A stretch of DNA of 64,000 bases, from the NCBI GenBank assembly GCA_024336345.1, contig JANFOG010000019.1:1-64000 (forward strand), read 5' to 3'. The notes beneath the pieces were generated by a model. The model made no database searches. It was given only the letters and a program-made list of their open reading frames with translations, and was not told the origin of the DNA. Below, one piece after another: positions 20,113 to 31,629 of the stretch (position 1 is the first letter of the stretch; every line of letters starts with the position of its first letter). A program made the translations under genes and the position numbers. The stretch comes from Mariannaea sp. PMI_226 (taxonomy: Eukaryota; Ascomycota; Sordariomycetes; Hypocreales; Nectriaceae).

Positions 20113-22909
20113 GTGCTGGACATCAATATGGCTACCCCTCCGGCACCCTCTGCCTTTTCACTCCTCAAACCACCCAAGAACTTATCTAGTCAATTTGACT
20201 TAGGTTCACAAACGACATTTCCTAATAATGCCACGATTGCGGACTTGCCGCAGGCCGTATGGAGGAACAGGCAATACATCCTGGAAGAATCATTATCCCG
20301 GAAAGGCTCTAAGGGCAGGAAGAGCTGGATTAAAACTCATGGATTGTTCGTTGTTGAACTCAATGCCAGCAACAGCCCGCTGAATGCTTATTGGGTTTGC
20401 TATCTTTGCGATGCAAAGGGTCAGATAGTATTCTTCGCAGTGAGCGCTACTATATCCGCTGCTGATCACCTGCGCAAGTGAGTCTGCCACTTCTTTGGTG
20501 TATGAACTGCCAATAACTGACAAACAAAGAACACACAGGGTTTTTGAAGGTAGCCCCTCTGTGGAAAGTGACCCATCAACAGACGAATCTGATAGGGTTA
20601 AACGACCTCGTTTACACTACAGCGTTATACCAAGAGCCAAGATCAATGTGGTTAGGGAGATCTGCGTGGGTCTTATTGTCAATGCTGATTTACCGTTCTC
20701 CGTCTTTACGAATCCGTACTTTGAGCAGCTCGTCTGGCAGCTTGATCCTCAAGTCGCTGGTCAAGTGGCATAAAGTCGACATTCAATGAGCTGTCAACTG
20801 AATGATATTTACCATTCTAAGAAGGGCATAATTAGACAAGACCTTCGTAATGCATTCACGAAGATTCACTTAGGGTTTGATCTTTGGACATCGTCCAATC
20901 GTTATGCTATTATGGCTATCATAGGCCACTTTCTCGATCGTCAGGGTTGCCATCAGACACGCTTGCTTGCTCTGCGCCGTCAGCTGGGATCTCATAGTGG
21001 CGGTAACTTGGCTGCAACTCTTCTTGAAGTCGTCAAGGAGTGGGAAATAGAGGGCCGGATTGGTGTTATTGTGTCTGATAACGCCATGACTAATGATATG
21101 TGTCTTCAAAACTTTTATCAAAGACTCGACCCGGACTTGAGGCCAACAGATGTTCGTGCCAGGCGCATGCGCTGCTATGGTCATGTTTTGAACTTAGTTG
21201 CACGAGCATTTCTATACGGTGAGGACTTTGAGGCCTTTGAGGCTAAATCACAGGTTTTTGGCCTTCTTAGCCGCCAAGAAGAAGACTTACGGCATTGGAG
21301 AAAGAAAGGACCGGTCGGCAAACTTCACAATGTTGTGAAGTTCATTAGGTCGTCCCCACAGCGTAGCGAGCTATTTAAGCGGGTTGCGCATAAAAATAAT
21401 GAAATGCAGGGCTTTCAGCTGGCTTTTGAGTCAACTGCAGAGCTTGAGGATATAATGGACAACAACACAAGATGAAATTCCACATACCCCATGATTTCCA
21501 GGGCACTAGTTAAGCAAGGTGATCTCAGGGCGTTTATGGTACATCCCGACGTGGAAGGGAATTTACCCCAGGAAGATGTGTTGAATGCTGATGACTGGCG
21601 ATTGCTTGGCGAGGTTAAGCATATTCTCGAGCCTTTCTATTTGCAGACCATGAGGACACAAGGCTGGGGCAGGGGAGATGGTCATAGGCGTCTATGGGAA
21701 GTAATGACTGGCATCGAGTACCTTTTGGAACACCTAGAGGACTGGAAATTATTCTACGACGACATTACGGAGGATATTGTCAAATAGCGGTCACATCAAG
21801 CCTGCCGGAGCGGCGAGGGCATCGCCAGCTATGACCTGTGTAAGTGAAACAAGACCTATGACAACAACATCAGTGAGACCTTATAGGGCTCAAGCCCCTA
21901 TAGACAGCCCCATCTATAGAAGATGAATAGCCTGCTGTAGGACCTTTCTATAGCTAGAAATCAAGACCTTCTGTGCCTTGAAGTTGCCCCTATTCTATGT
22001 GACAGATATGATCCAAGAAAACATTAACAAGGTGGTCGACACTGCACAAGAACGCCCCAGTCGTACTCGCCAGCGTCCTGCTCGACTTGACGATTGTGAA
22101 GTCGATCTGCCTTCACAGCGATCACAGGAGAGAGAGTTACCGGAGCATATTCCTGACGAGTATAACAGGTCGGAAAAGCCAGTGAGTGTTTCTAAGGCAA
22201 CAGAGATCGGGGGTGATCACCGCTCCTATCTGAGGTTGTGCATTACAAATGGCATGGCAAAAGCTGAATGAATATTATGTGAAGCTGGGGGAGTGTCCGC
22301 TCTTTTCCGCGGCAATTATCCTTCATCCCGGACTTGGAATCAGGTATCTGGAGATAAACTGTGCGAGCGACAAAAGAGCAGCTTGTGTGGGTACGAGACG
22401 CCAAAACAGGGCTATCTAGGTATTTTGATAGGTGGTACCGCCGGGATACGCCACAAGGCACGTATGAGCAACCAGTTGTGAAGGGTGCAATGACAATGGT
22501 AACAGCTAGCAAACATCATAAAGTGAGTGAGTTTAGATAATGGGTGAAGAGTAGAACGAATAGGGCGGCGGCGACAGGTAGTGAGCTTGACCGGTACTTG
22601 CGAATGGAGACACAGGAAACTGATGATCCAGTGAATTGGTGGATGGCACATCAAGGATCATTCCCGGTGTTCAGTCAACTGGCGCTTGATGTTTTTGCAA
22701 TACCGGCCATGGCGACTGACTGCGAAAGGTCGTTCAGCCTCGCCAAGTTGTCCTTGACGTCGCAAAGGCTCTCGATGAGCCCGAGGACATTGGAGGCGCT
22801 ACAATGCCTCAAAAATTGGACCAGACACGGAGCCGTGAAGTTGGGATCTGGGGGTTGGTGTCACGGAGTGCGGGATGACGGCGTAGGTGAGATGAGCGGC
22901 AGCGAGTAG
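20113..22909 (+). pseudogene. hAT transposase (copy 1), degraded
   Basis: The N-terminus reads MATPPAPSAFSLLKPPKNLS and contains a BED-like zinc finger (YWVCYLCDAKGQ and the following AADHLRK). A likely intron runs from GTGAGT near 20479 to CACAG near 20538. The middle part includes IHLGFDLWTSSNRYAIM, IGVIVSDNAMTND (catalytic Asp), CYGHVLNLVARAF and KGPVGKLHNVVKFIRSSPQR. The WNS motif is destroyed by TGA at 21473-21475, probably from TGG. The frame then continues through WRLLGEVKHILEPF to 21777, is cut by the LTR, and resumes at IQENINKVV. Further stops occur near 22420 and 22540, then the dimerisation domain (PVFSQLALDVFAIPA, SFSLAKLSLTSQRLSM) is intact to 22909. A frameshift also lies near 20770-20800. 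It cannot make an active transposase. Confidence 0.85.
21778..22004 (+). mobile_element. Solo LTR, family A, with 5-bp target duplication
   Basis: The 227-bp segment runs from TGTCAAATAGCGGTCA to TTCTATGTGACA and is flanked on both sides by GATAT (21773-21777 and 22005-22009). TG..CA ends and a 5-bp duplication are the mark of LTR-retrotransposon integration. Removing one copy of the duplication and the insert rejoins the transposase frame. The same family occurs inverted at 51321-51549. Confidence 0.85.
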
Positions 22910-23024
22910 CCAGATGTTTGACACATTTGATCAAATATACCAAACAAACAAATATGGCTTGAAAATTTCTTAAACAAACAAATATGACCCCGGATTTGAT
23001 TTGTTTGATTTGACAGCAGCGCTG

Positions 23025-23238
23025 AAGCTTTGGGAACTTCCGCTAGCGACTGGGAGTCCGTTCCAGATGTTGCGATGTGGTACGTTGAGAATAAGAAGGC
23101 TGCCCATCGTTTTGATGGGACAGTGCAGTACGATCCCAGCAAAGCATGAGATATGCTTCAGGGTGTTGAATTAGTGCCTTAAGCGACAGGTTGACCATCA
23201 AACACCTCTAAAACGAGACATTAAATCTGATTTGGTTT
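23025..23238. other. Short spacer right of hAT copy 1
   Basis: No gene or repeat recognised. Confidence 0.4.
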
Positions 23239-23625
23239 TTAGAAAGCGCCAGAATCCTTGCGTTTGATATTTTCCATCTTCAGCTCATTCGGCATGGGAG
23301 TTAGAAACCTGTCTACCTCATCCGCATAGAACGTATTCAGAGGGTTGACATTTTCAGCACATGTGTATTCCCAATACGACGGAAACCATCCTGCTGTTTC
23401 CCATTCCACAACACCCACTACCTCGTCCCCCCGAACTAAGATGTTCAGACTACTCAGATCGCCATGGGTTAAAACCAAATCATAATTTGACTGCCGGTAG
23501 AAACCGAAAAGTTCAGACACCTGGTTAGGTAGGTTCTCATATTCCATAATCTCTATCGGCCCTTGGCTAAGAGAAGCCACTCTCTTGTACTTCGTAGGCA
23601 ATGTTATATTATATCTAAGTAATTA
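23239..23625 (-). pseudogene. Aminoglycoside-phosphotransferase-like (APH) kinase, C-terminal fragment
   Basis: The frame holds the catalytic and metal-binding core of the APH/choline-kinase-like fold: LTHGDLSSLNILVRGDEVVG (catalytic Asp in HGDL, then N) followed by VVEWETAGWFPSYWEYT, which corresponds to the metal-binding Asp motif. Here that motif reads VVEWE rather than the usual IIDWE, so its first acidic residue is Glu. A short stretch before it (YKRVASLSQGPI) also fits the family. Fungal members are usually 250-400 residues, whereas only about 125 are here. The frame opens without an ATG (TTG at 23601) after stops upstream. The N-lobe is lost, so the fragment is likely inactive. Confidence 0.65.
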
Positions 23626-24075
23626 TCGGCCTACTTTTATACTGAGCATGGCCGGATGATTGCAGTCACCAAATCAATGATTAGGAATCTTTTCAACGAA
23701 TGATAAATGGGTCATTTACGATTGTAAACATAAGAATATTGGATGTCTAGAAGCCAGCAGCCATCCAGCTTTCCAGAGGCAATAATAGAGAGCACTTGAA
23801 GCTCGTAGGATGGAAAGGCCCATTGGCCTAATGCTAGCCATAACATGCTCCTATGATGCCAAAGCCAGCATCAGGAGTTATGGCAGCTGGATGCTCGACG
23901 CTAGAGGAGCCTTCATGGCATGAAGAGACTACTAGTGCTCACTATAAAATAACGCAAGAGACTGCTGCGATGCTCACTAACAACATCATAATAATTACAC
24001 CATGCAACAAAAGCGAAACCCAAACCTCCCTAGCTCTTGTCTACATTGAAGATTCGATGGCGTCTTGCTATTTTG
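23626..24075. other. Spacer
   Basis: No recognisable gene. A 112-codon plus-strand frame at 23853-24191 runs opposite the cyclin fragment and is probably a shadow. Confidence 0.35.
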
Positions 24076-24500
24076 TTATTGACATTCCCGGGCGGAAAGA
24101 GACTTACAGACGCTCTCTCGCTCAAAGTTTTCGTAAGGAATATAGAGATGCCAGTCAATTATTTCAAGAACCATTGCTTCATTTGAGTTAATCTCTCTCA
24201 AGCTTAACCCCGATATCCTAGCCCATACCCTTGATGAATAACTCTTTTCTTGAGTATACTTCCAACCCAACATAAGTGCGGAAAGAAACATGCGTCGTGG
24301 ACATTGTATAGGCCCTGCCTTTGTCGATGTTTCTGGTTGAGCGGCGACAGCGCTCATTTTGAGGGAAATATGTAGTAATTTGAGGTAATAACAAGCTGCC
24401 AGAAGGGTAGAATATGTCGCACGCGATTTTCGTAATATGCTCTCCGTGTAAGCCCTGAGAGGCATCACCGAGGCAGAGCCTAAAACCGTCGGAGCCGGGC
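24076..24500 (-). pseudogene. Pho80/Pcl-like cyclin, fragment of the cyclin box
   Basis: The frame (opening without ATG near 24500) reads MPLRAYTESILRKSRATYST, LLAACYYLKLL, CPRRMFLSALMLGWKYTQEK, SYSSRVWARISGLSLREINS and NEAMVLEIIDWHLYIPYENF. These are the helices of the cyclin box as seen in Pho85-partner cyclins, where 'RRMFLAALILASKY' and 'WSKISGL...EINxNE' are typical. After NFER a GTAAGT donor at about 24114 may start an intron, but no convincing next exon follows. The N-terminal part of the usual 350-500 residue protein is missing too. The cyclin box itself has no stop, so it was lost as a block rather than mutated away. Confidence 0.65.
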
Positions 24501-24911
24501 AAGGCCAAAGGCTCGTAAGCAGGAGATTAGTAGAGTCTGAGATAGCATGTTATTATTAGAAGCCTTTAGTTGGCATATTGAAAGATAAGAAATACCTAGC
24601 AGGCCACTAACGAAGTAGTCCCGTCTTCCTCCAAGCTGTCTGGTCATAGCTGTAACTATTAGTCTGTGTAGGTGATAATTTGGTGGTTGTGGGTTCGTAA
24701 GGGCACAATCTGGTGCTTCTAAGTAGCTCGGGTACAACGATGTCCCTATAAAGAGTTATTAGGAGTTCGACAAAATAGCCTAGATTTTATTCGACTACCA
24801 TGTCAGCAGATGCACAATATTCAGACTTGTAGACTAGTAAGGTAGCCGCCTTATTTCCGAAATGGCGTCACATTATAGAAGCTTGGGCCGTCACCATGAC
24901 GAACTTCGGGG
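24501..24911. other. Spacer
   Basis: Short frames only; the minus-strand frame 24480-24737 might include distant upstream cyclin sequence but is not recognisable. Confidence 0.3.
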
Positions 24912-24916
24912 CATTC

Positions 24917-25165
24917 TGTCACGGAACGTAGGGTCAGGAATGTAGGTGTGACGATAAGTGACTTCCCCAGACTACCTAATCCTATGAGGGGTTTATATAA
25001 GGGGATTTCCCCTGAAGACGCCCCCCTGAATAGGGGAAGAGGGGCCGGGGGGCCCCCACGGGGGCCGCCGAGACCGGCTACTAAGATCACCCTATGGGTA
25101 TATTACACTGGGAGACTTGAGGTATCTATAGGATCCATCTACATAGAGCTGGGCTCTCCGTGACA
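24917..25165 (+). mobile_element. Solo LTR, family C, with 5-bp target duplication
   Basis: A 249-bp segment begins TGTCACGGAACGTAGGG and ends GCTCTCCGTGACA, so its tips are inverted (TGTCACGG / CCGTGACA). CATTC stands on both sides (24912-24916 and 25166-25170). A TATA box (TTTATATAAGG, near 24990) followed by a very GC-rich stretch gives the orientation. No internal retrotransposon region is present, so it is a recombination scar. Confidence 0.88.
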
Positions 25166-28100
25166 CATTCAAAGTTTGCATTAAGTTACCGTTAGTTCGT
25201 GGTCTCGCAATCTTGGGAACCCATATTTTCTTCAGTGTTCGTTGAGAGCTTGGTTCCGGAAGATATGGGGCGGTGACATAGCCAGCAAATCCTGGCACAT
25301 CATTAAAAAAAAAAAAAATGAATCGATCACCACTAAATGTTCGATTGAAGGTTTTTTGATGTGACTGATGTTACTTCGCGTGTAGACACGCCCTTAATAT
25401 CTCCTAAGTCAAGGGGGCGTGGGGTTGGAGACCCTCTCAGAAGGCCAGAAACCTAGCACAAATGGATTGTTTTTTTTTTTTTTTTCGATCACAGCCAAAA
25501 CCTCGATGATCGTACACATTTCGTCAAGCCGGGACGTACGGGAGTTGGGCGAATCGAGTTGCGCCGCATTCAATGTCTCATCGCATAGTGCTGTTTTAAA
25601 CGGGACGTTTTTCTAGTCTTGGCGCTTGATTTGTATCTTGACCTTTAGCAAATACGTGCGATATACCTTGGACCGTCTCTTTTCGGGGTGTGCCCAGCTT
25701 GTGTCTTTTCAACTTTAACCGTCTTCAAGGTAGGTATTAAGTAAAGCTGGCTATCTAATAAATTGTAGATACATAATCCAACTTAAACAAGCTCGTCGCT
25801 ATCCCATAATCATATATTGGATTGACTCTTCATCAGCTGATTACTAATTGTCCATTCATCGCGCTCCGTCTAACCAAACATAGATATCGCATTTTACTTC
25901 AGGGATCTAACCGGAAGGATTGCAGCTCGGGACGGAAATCCGGTTTGGTATTGTATCGTAGCGGCGAAATCGGGTAGAACTTTTATTTGCCGCTTGGTGT
26001 ACTGATACATGGATTGAGAATAGGCTCGTAGGATTGCTGGTCCTTATGTGGAGTGGGAGGTATTGGAAGTCATGGCCGAAAAGCGGGTGTCGATACGCCT
26101 AATTAAGGGGGCAGCTGCGGTTTATATTTAACAAATAAGTAATGACATATCCTGCATCCGTCTCGACTGTCTTGCACATTGCACTGAAAGCCCTGTCTTT
26201 GCATTCTCCGGCGGTGACCTGGCTGGCTGAGCGCCCAACCGTCAGCAGTTAGGTGGTAGGAAACCTGATATAATCCCGGCTAGGTGAATAGTTTCTCTAA
26301 GTGACAATATGTCAATGTTTAGCTCAGCTGAGTGATGCGCTTCCACGGTCCGACTCATACCCACTTTAAAATATAGTTTTTTCCCTCATCATCATGGTTC
26401 TATTTCCTACAGTCCTGCTATCTACGAATTTCTATATTCAACTGACGCCTCCGCGAACTGAATGACGCGCTTAAATCAGCCCGGTTTGAGATCATCTCAA
26501 ACCCACGACTTATCAGTACTCCTTAACGGTAAAATGCTTTCCAATTCTTCTGTGCAAATCCTTGAACCAGGCTAAACGTACGTCAGGATCGTGTGGATAC
26601 TACTCGAGGGCACGTAGGTAGTGGCAGAAGCTAGAGGGAACTCCCTCAGTTGACACATCCCGTAAACTACGTGACGCCGCAGCAGCTTGTAGCTCCTACT
26701 ACGTTAGTCAACTCCTCTATTTTTCAGTCACGCGCCTTCGGGTTATTGCGGGGTCTTGCGGAAAGATGACGTTCGGCTCGGATTCGAACCGTGTAGGATG
26801 CAGTCAATAATGAAGCGGTCAATCAATCCATCCATCAAGTCGCAATACTGCATCGAGACAAACTATAAAGCATCAAGATAAAATTCTCAATTTATTAACC
26901 ATTAGCAAAATGAATGACGACTGTCAAAGTCTCATCGTATGATCTATCCCCATGATCGTCCAGAGATATAAGCGGCACCTAAAAGTAGAATTAAGGATGT
27001 GCGGTGATGACGACTTGAGAAATATCACGATGTAGGACGACTAAACTGGCGGAAGGGAAGCAACAGCATCTCAGTGGTTTACGAATGTGCGAAATTTGGC
27101 CCATTATGCGAGCCTCTCGATTCCATGCCTTGTAATCGAATTGTTTTCGAATAGCATTCAGCATGGGCGCCTTTAAGATACGCTCACTTCCAGTGCTGAC
27201 GTTCCACCATAGATTCACAACGGCGAAAGCCCTTTCGCCTAGTTTCCTTCTCAGTCTTCAGTGTGCCGTGTATGGGCTCCCGCAGTCCATCGGGTTTCCA
27301 AGTTCGAGAGACCGAGATCGTCAAAGAGGCCCTCAGGAGGTCCTCGAGGCTAGTGTTGATAGAGCAGCTGGATAAGGATCTTCTAACCTTTGGACTGCTA
27401 AGATACTTTCTAATATAGACAAACAGCACTTTCCAAGCTTCATATCGGAGGTTTTAAAGAAGATTAACCCCTGTTAGCATAGTCCTGGCTTATGTATCTA
27501 TTACTCCCCCAGATCTCTCAGCAGGACTATTCTGATTAGGCATATAACACGCTGTATTTCATTCAACATGCCGGTAATCAGCATAGTAGGTAGGTTTAAA
27601 TGTTACTGATTAGATCCGATTTGCCAGAAAAACCTGTAAAAGGCCACCTCTAGTTTATGTATAGACAGAGGGAGGCGTCCAACTACTTCCCCAGACCTTG
27701 CTTGGCCCGCTAAGATGTTGTGGATCAACGGGCCCGCGGGCTTCGTCATTCAGTCACTAAACTTTACAGAGATTATTTCGGGAAGAGCATGGCTGCTGGC
27801 AAGAGGACTCAAAGCATGACCAGCATTTTGCACTCCCCGCCACTGCTGCCAAAAGGGCGAGGCCAGATAAATGAGAGCTCTAGTCGAGCGATGTTGCGAT
27901 TAGGAAAGAGCTGCAAGAAGACGAACCCGATGTGTGCCAATAACGTTGATGCAGCACCGATAATAATTGCATCGTAAGTCAAGGCCAACATGACGCGTTA
28001 ATTTTCCGTTCGGCCATTCACGCCTGAGGCATTCTCTGGCTGGCCAATCACAGCCAGCGAAAGACACGGCGTGCAGCTCCGGTAAATACAGCCAATAAAC

Positions 28101-30405
28101 AAAACTCTTTTCCCAATCAGCTTAATTTACCACAGATATATCATTTGTGTTTCTAAATGTTCTTGATAGGACCAGTGTTTAGGAGTGTGGAGAGTACTAG
28201 ACATTGCGCATCTTTGGGGGAAGGGCGCGCGGGGGAGCCACAAATTTCCACATCAACCTTGAGTTCATTTTTTTTACTGATTTATATTAAGCTATGATGA
28301 CGAAACACATAGACTTATTGCTGTCAGGATACGAGGTTCTATGGCATCGTGATATTGGAGATAAACGCATTGCAAATGTTGTCATACTTACTCCGTCGAC
28401 AGCGTGAAAATCATCGACCGACAACGCGGGCCCGAGGTTTCGAAGCAATTCAAATCATATCTTCTTATTATCTGATATGAGCCATTGGTTCACTTGAAAC
28501 CTAATATAAAGAGTTATACAGATATATAGTTAAGCACTAGTTCGTGGAAACATGTTTGCTCAAAACGGCTACACAGTACCATCCCCTGACATCAAGCTCA
28601 CATCAAGAAGTTTCGCGAAACTCACCCTCAAAATGTTTCCTCTTCGCCTCTTCACCGATTTAAAGCGTAGTCAAGAACTGACACTTGTAGTATCCCTACC
28701 ACCTCTCCACCCTTCGGGTTATATGTCCATAAGCACCATGTTGACATCACGCGGGGCAAGACCGGATGTTCATCCTGCTGACCCTTGTCATTCTGCATAT
28801 GCATCATCCACAACTTCTCTCAGCTGAAGAGAGGCGCGGCCGGTATTCACCGACGGCATCTCCTGCTCTGGGATGGGCGGACGGGAGAGGTGTTTAATAG
28901 CGCGAGGATCATCTCGAGGAAGTCCTGCGCATAGTTCTCAAAGAGTGACAAAACGGCATTCGGGCGGAGGATGTTGATTCCTGGCGGGGCGCCATTCTTC
29001 GGCTGCAACCAACCTGAGCAGCCAATGAAGCCGCCTAGCTTCATGGTCGCAAACCCTCCATGATATAACGGCCAACTCTCAAGACGCCTTAGCTCAACAG
29101 CAGACGACCTCTTCATCCGCCGGCACACCGCACGCTCTTGAAACATTTAGGTTCGCGGTCTCTAAATCCTCTAGCGTAAGTCAGGCTGATCTTTCATTCA
29201 TGTCATTATAACCCCCGTCCTGAAGAGTGTCAGAATCCTGATCCATGTGTTGGGGGAGGAGCAGGAGGTCCGCGACCCCTGACTAAATCCTACTAGGCTC
29301 TGCTTCCTCCCAGGAGCGAGCCAATCGACTTCTGCGTAGATGATGAGGATGGCAGCCATGGCAGTCACTGGTGGCGGCTTGCAGTACGCACGGTTTTCCA
29401 GACGCACTATGTCAATGCATTCTCACTCTATAAAGGCTGCTACAACGGGTAATACCGAGACGAATCGCTTCATTCCTCTATCCCGAAACGGAGTTTTGCT
29501 GTGAACGGAGGTGGCTAATCTTCTACGGAACATCGGCGAACTGGCCTATCCAATCGAAAGATGAGGACCCAGCTGAGCTGGGCTAACTTCGCCGCCGCAG
29601 CCCAGGAAAAACGGAACATACGAACTATTTATCCACCTGAGCCGCCCTCAATCAAAGGATCTGTGAAGGAAGCTTTACCTCTGTCCATAAGTCTCTGATT
29701 CGAAATGATAAATGAGGGGACGCCCATCCCGTCGGGTTAGAGATTCTGGGCGCCGCCAAGTGCATGTGAAGGATAACTGCCGTCTGGGCAACGCCCTAGC
29801 GCCAGCCGTTTCTCTCTACAACGGTAAACTTTGTTGGACAACCATTAGCGTATTCAGGAGATCCAAAAATAGTACAGTCATCGAGATCCAAGCGAGCCGG
29901 GAATTACGCCTAAAGGCCAATGAGTCATAGAGACAGGGCATACCAAGCTTTATAAACTCTCAAGAAAGCTTAAATTTTCTCACATGGAGAGTTATCGCCT
30001 GGGATGAAGTGGAAAGATTTAATAAGTGCTTGAAGCTAGGTTTAGAGCTCTAGCACCTGGTGTTCGGCCCTCTTTCGATAGAGGAGAAAACCATGGTCAG
30101 GTAAGTTATCGATTTCCTTTATATCTTGAGTCCTCTCTTTCGATCGTGTCTGCTCGTTGTAGCTTTCCAAAGTCATCCCTCAAGAACGGTGTCGAATAAT
30201 TCGAAGACATATCGTAACCGTATGCTCGGGCGTCCCAGCCAGTGCCGTGCGAGAGTCAAAACTAGATTATTTGGTACGAAAGTAATACACCAGAAAATAA
30301 AAGCGTCTTCTATGACGAATATGACCCATTTGAGACAAGATGGGTTAAATCATATGTAACCCTTGTTAGAGTAGGATCAGTTATCCCTCGAAATCAGCAA
30401 CGACG
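25166..30405. other. Gene-poor 5.2 kb spacer
   Basis: I recognise no gene here. Homopolymers occur at 25306-25318 (A) and 25470-25486 (T). Short open frames with some protein-like character are 26991-27218 (-), 27809-27991 (-, hydrophobic start), 28847-29146 (-, ATG start) and 29198-29407 (-). None shows a family motif, and they could be decayed exons or chance. No TE ends were found. Confidence 0.35.
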
Positions 30406-31629
30406 TCACATTTCCTGTAAATCGCTACATACAATGTCCCCATAAGTACCAATTCCCTCACCAAATGCATTATCTTCTATTACCGGGAAAGACGCCGCTG
30501 TGCCGATCCACCCTGGGTAAGAGATCTCCTCTATTGATGGCATCCAATGCATTAGTTTAGATGATGCCGGGATGTATTCGTTTTGTGTCAGATCCATCGT
30601 CGTACTAAGCACTGTTTCCGATGAACTAGTGACCATCAGAGACGGATCAGGCCATATAGGCGGCTCATTCTCGAGCCCTGAAGCTTGGTTGCCATATGAA
30701 TGGGTGATGCTTGTGAGACTAACGCTGACTCCGCTTCCATTTGAACCTGGTTGTTGCTCAACCGCGAGCATCGCCTTAGGCTGGAAGGGCGTTAGAGGAG
30801 GCGGAAGTGTGTCAATGGATTTCCTCGCCTCATGTGCAATATACTTGTGTATAAGCGTGCAGCTGCAATTCGTATGTCGTAACAACTGAGTTTTCAAGTA
30901 ATAGATCTCAGCTTTAAGGTCATCAAATTCTTTTTTTAGTTGCCCGTTGCATTGCTCCATCTCCTGTTCGCAAGCGGCAAGTTCTGATTCTTCACCTTGT
31001 TTTCGCTTACGGCACTTAACGGCGGCCACTTTGTTACGCTCAAGAATGAACTGTCCACGGGAATTTCTGGAGCGGACTTTAATGCTGGATTTATCTCTTT
31101 TTACCCTCTTGTTAGTTCCTTTCTGCTCCCCTTTACGCTTCTCGCCGCGAGTCCGGTCGTTTGGCAAATCCTTCGATGCCTTAGGAGTATCGTCTTTCGA
31201 TTTGGGTAAGACAACTGAGGGATATTCGAAGTTTTGGGGTTGATAAGGCTCGTTATGTTGGTTGTAGTGGGTTGGCAAGGAGGCTTCTGGAGGCTGTGAA
31301 TCTTCAGGAAACTTTGAGAAGGCGGTCGTTCTTGTGGAGTCTGGAGAAAAGGGACATCCCGTCTGATTTGTGATCGACGAGATGCTTGTTACCTCCCCAG
31401 AGAGAGATGAGATAGGACTGTGATTTATCCCGCAACCAAAAATCTTCTTCGTTTGAAATCCTAGGGAGTGTATGCTCGTGCCGTACGGTGAAGTGATGGT
31501 GAGGCACCCAGACGACAAAGTCGATGTGGTAGCATCAAAACCTGTCGACAATGGAATTCGTCCAGGGGAAGGGGGACTTCGAATAAAGTTGCCATCACGA
31601 TCCGAGTAAATTTGCGGATATAGGCACAT
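30406..31629 (-). CDS. bZIP transcription factor, ATF/CREB-like
   Basis: The first ATG of the long frame is at 31629 and gives 407 residues; the frame is open slightly further upstream but only from a TTG. A Ser/Thr/Pro-rich N-terminal region is followed by a basic nuclear-localisation stretch (KRKGEQKGTNKRVKRDK). The bZIP at about residues 197-251 has basic region LERNKVAAVKCRKRKQ, with the invariant N-x-x-A-A-x-K-C-R, and a zipper of Leu/Met heptads spaced exactly seven (L-M-L-L-L). The Cys-containing HTNCSC segment just after the zipper and a Pro-rich tail complete it. The basic region is closest to the fungal AtfA/AtfB type that binds TGACGT. The frame has no lesion. An upstream non-coding or coding exon cannot be excluded. 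Confidence 0.85.
   Translation of the reverse strand: MCLYPQIYSDRDGNFIRSPPSPGRIPLSTGFDATTSTLSSGCLTITSPYGTSIHSLGFQTKKIFGCGINHSPISSLSGEVTSISSITNQTGCPFSPDSTRTTAFSKFPEDSQPPEASLPTHYNQHNEPYQPQNFEYPSVVLPKSKDDTPKASKDLPNDRTRGEKRKGEQKGTNKRVKRDKSSIKVRSRNSRGQFILERNKVAAVKCRKRKQGEESELAACEQEMEQCNGQLKKEFDDLKAEIYYLKTQLLRHTNCSCTLIHKYIAHEARKSIDTLPPPLTPFQPKAMLAVEQQPGSNGSGVSVSLTSITHSYGNQASGLENEPPIWPDPSLMVTSSSETVLSTTMDLTQNEYIPASSKLMHWMPSIEEISYPGWIGTAASFPVIEDNAFGEGIGTYGDIVCSDLQEM

Larger units (their letters stand above)
19755..23024 (+). mobile_element. hAT transposon copy 1, full-length with both terminal repeats, interrupted by a solo LTR
   Basis: The left tip CAGCGCTGCTCTCAAATCAA and the right tip (read in reverse, CAGCGCTGCTGTCAAATCAA) match at 20 of the first 21 positions. 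Sub-terminal DNA on both sides is rich in CAAACAAA/TTTGTTTG words. The element spans 3270 bp and contains one degraded transposase and a 227-bp LTR. The flanking octamers (ACTACTAC left, AAGCTTTG right) do not match, so no target duplication survives. The same termini occur at 38840 and at 8225. Confidence 0.85.

Noticed and set aside
19747..23032. An 8-bp target duplication around hAT copy 1
   Set aside because: The octamers ACTACTAC and AAGCTTTG do not match; the left one is part of a microsatellite.
26779..26800. A GGATTCGAACC stretch resembling a tRNA T-loop in reverse
   Set aside because: No matching acceptor stem, D-arm or anticodon arm could be placed within 75 bases on the minus strand.
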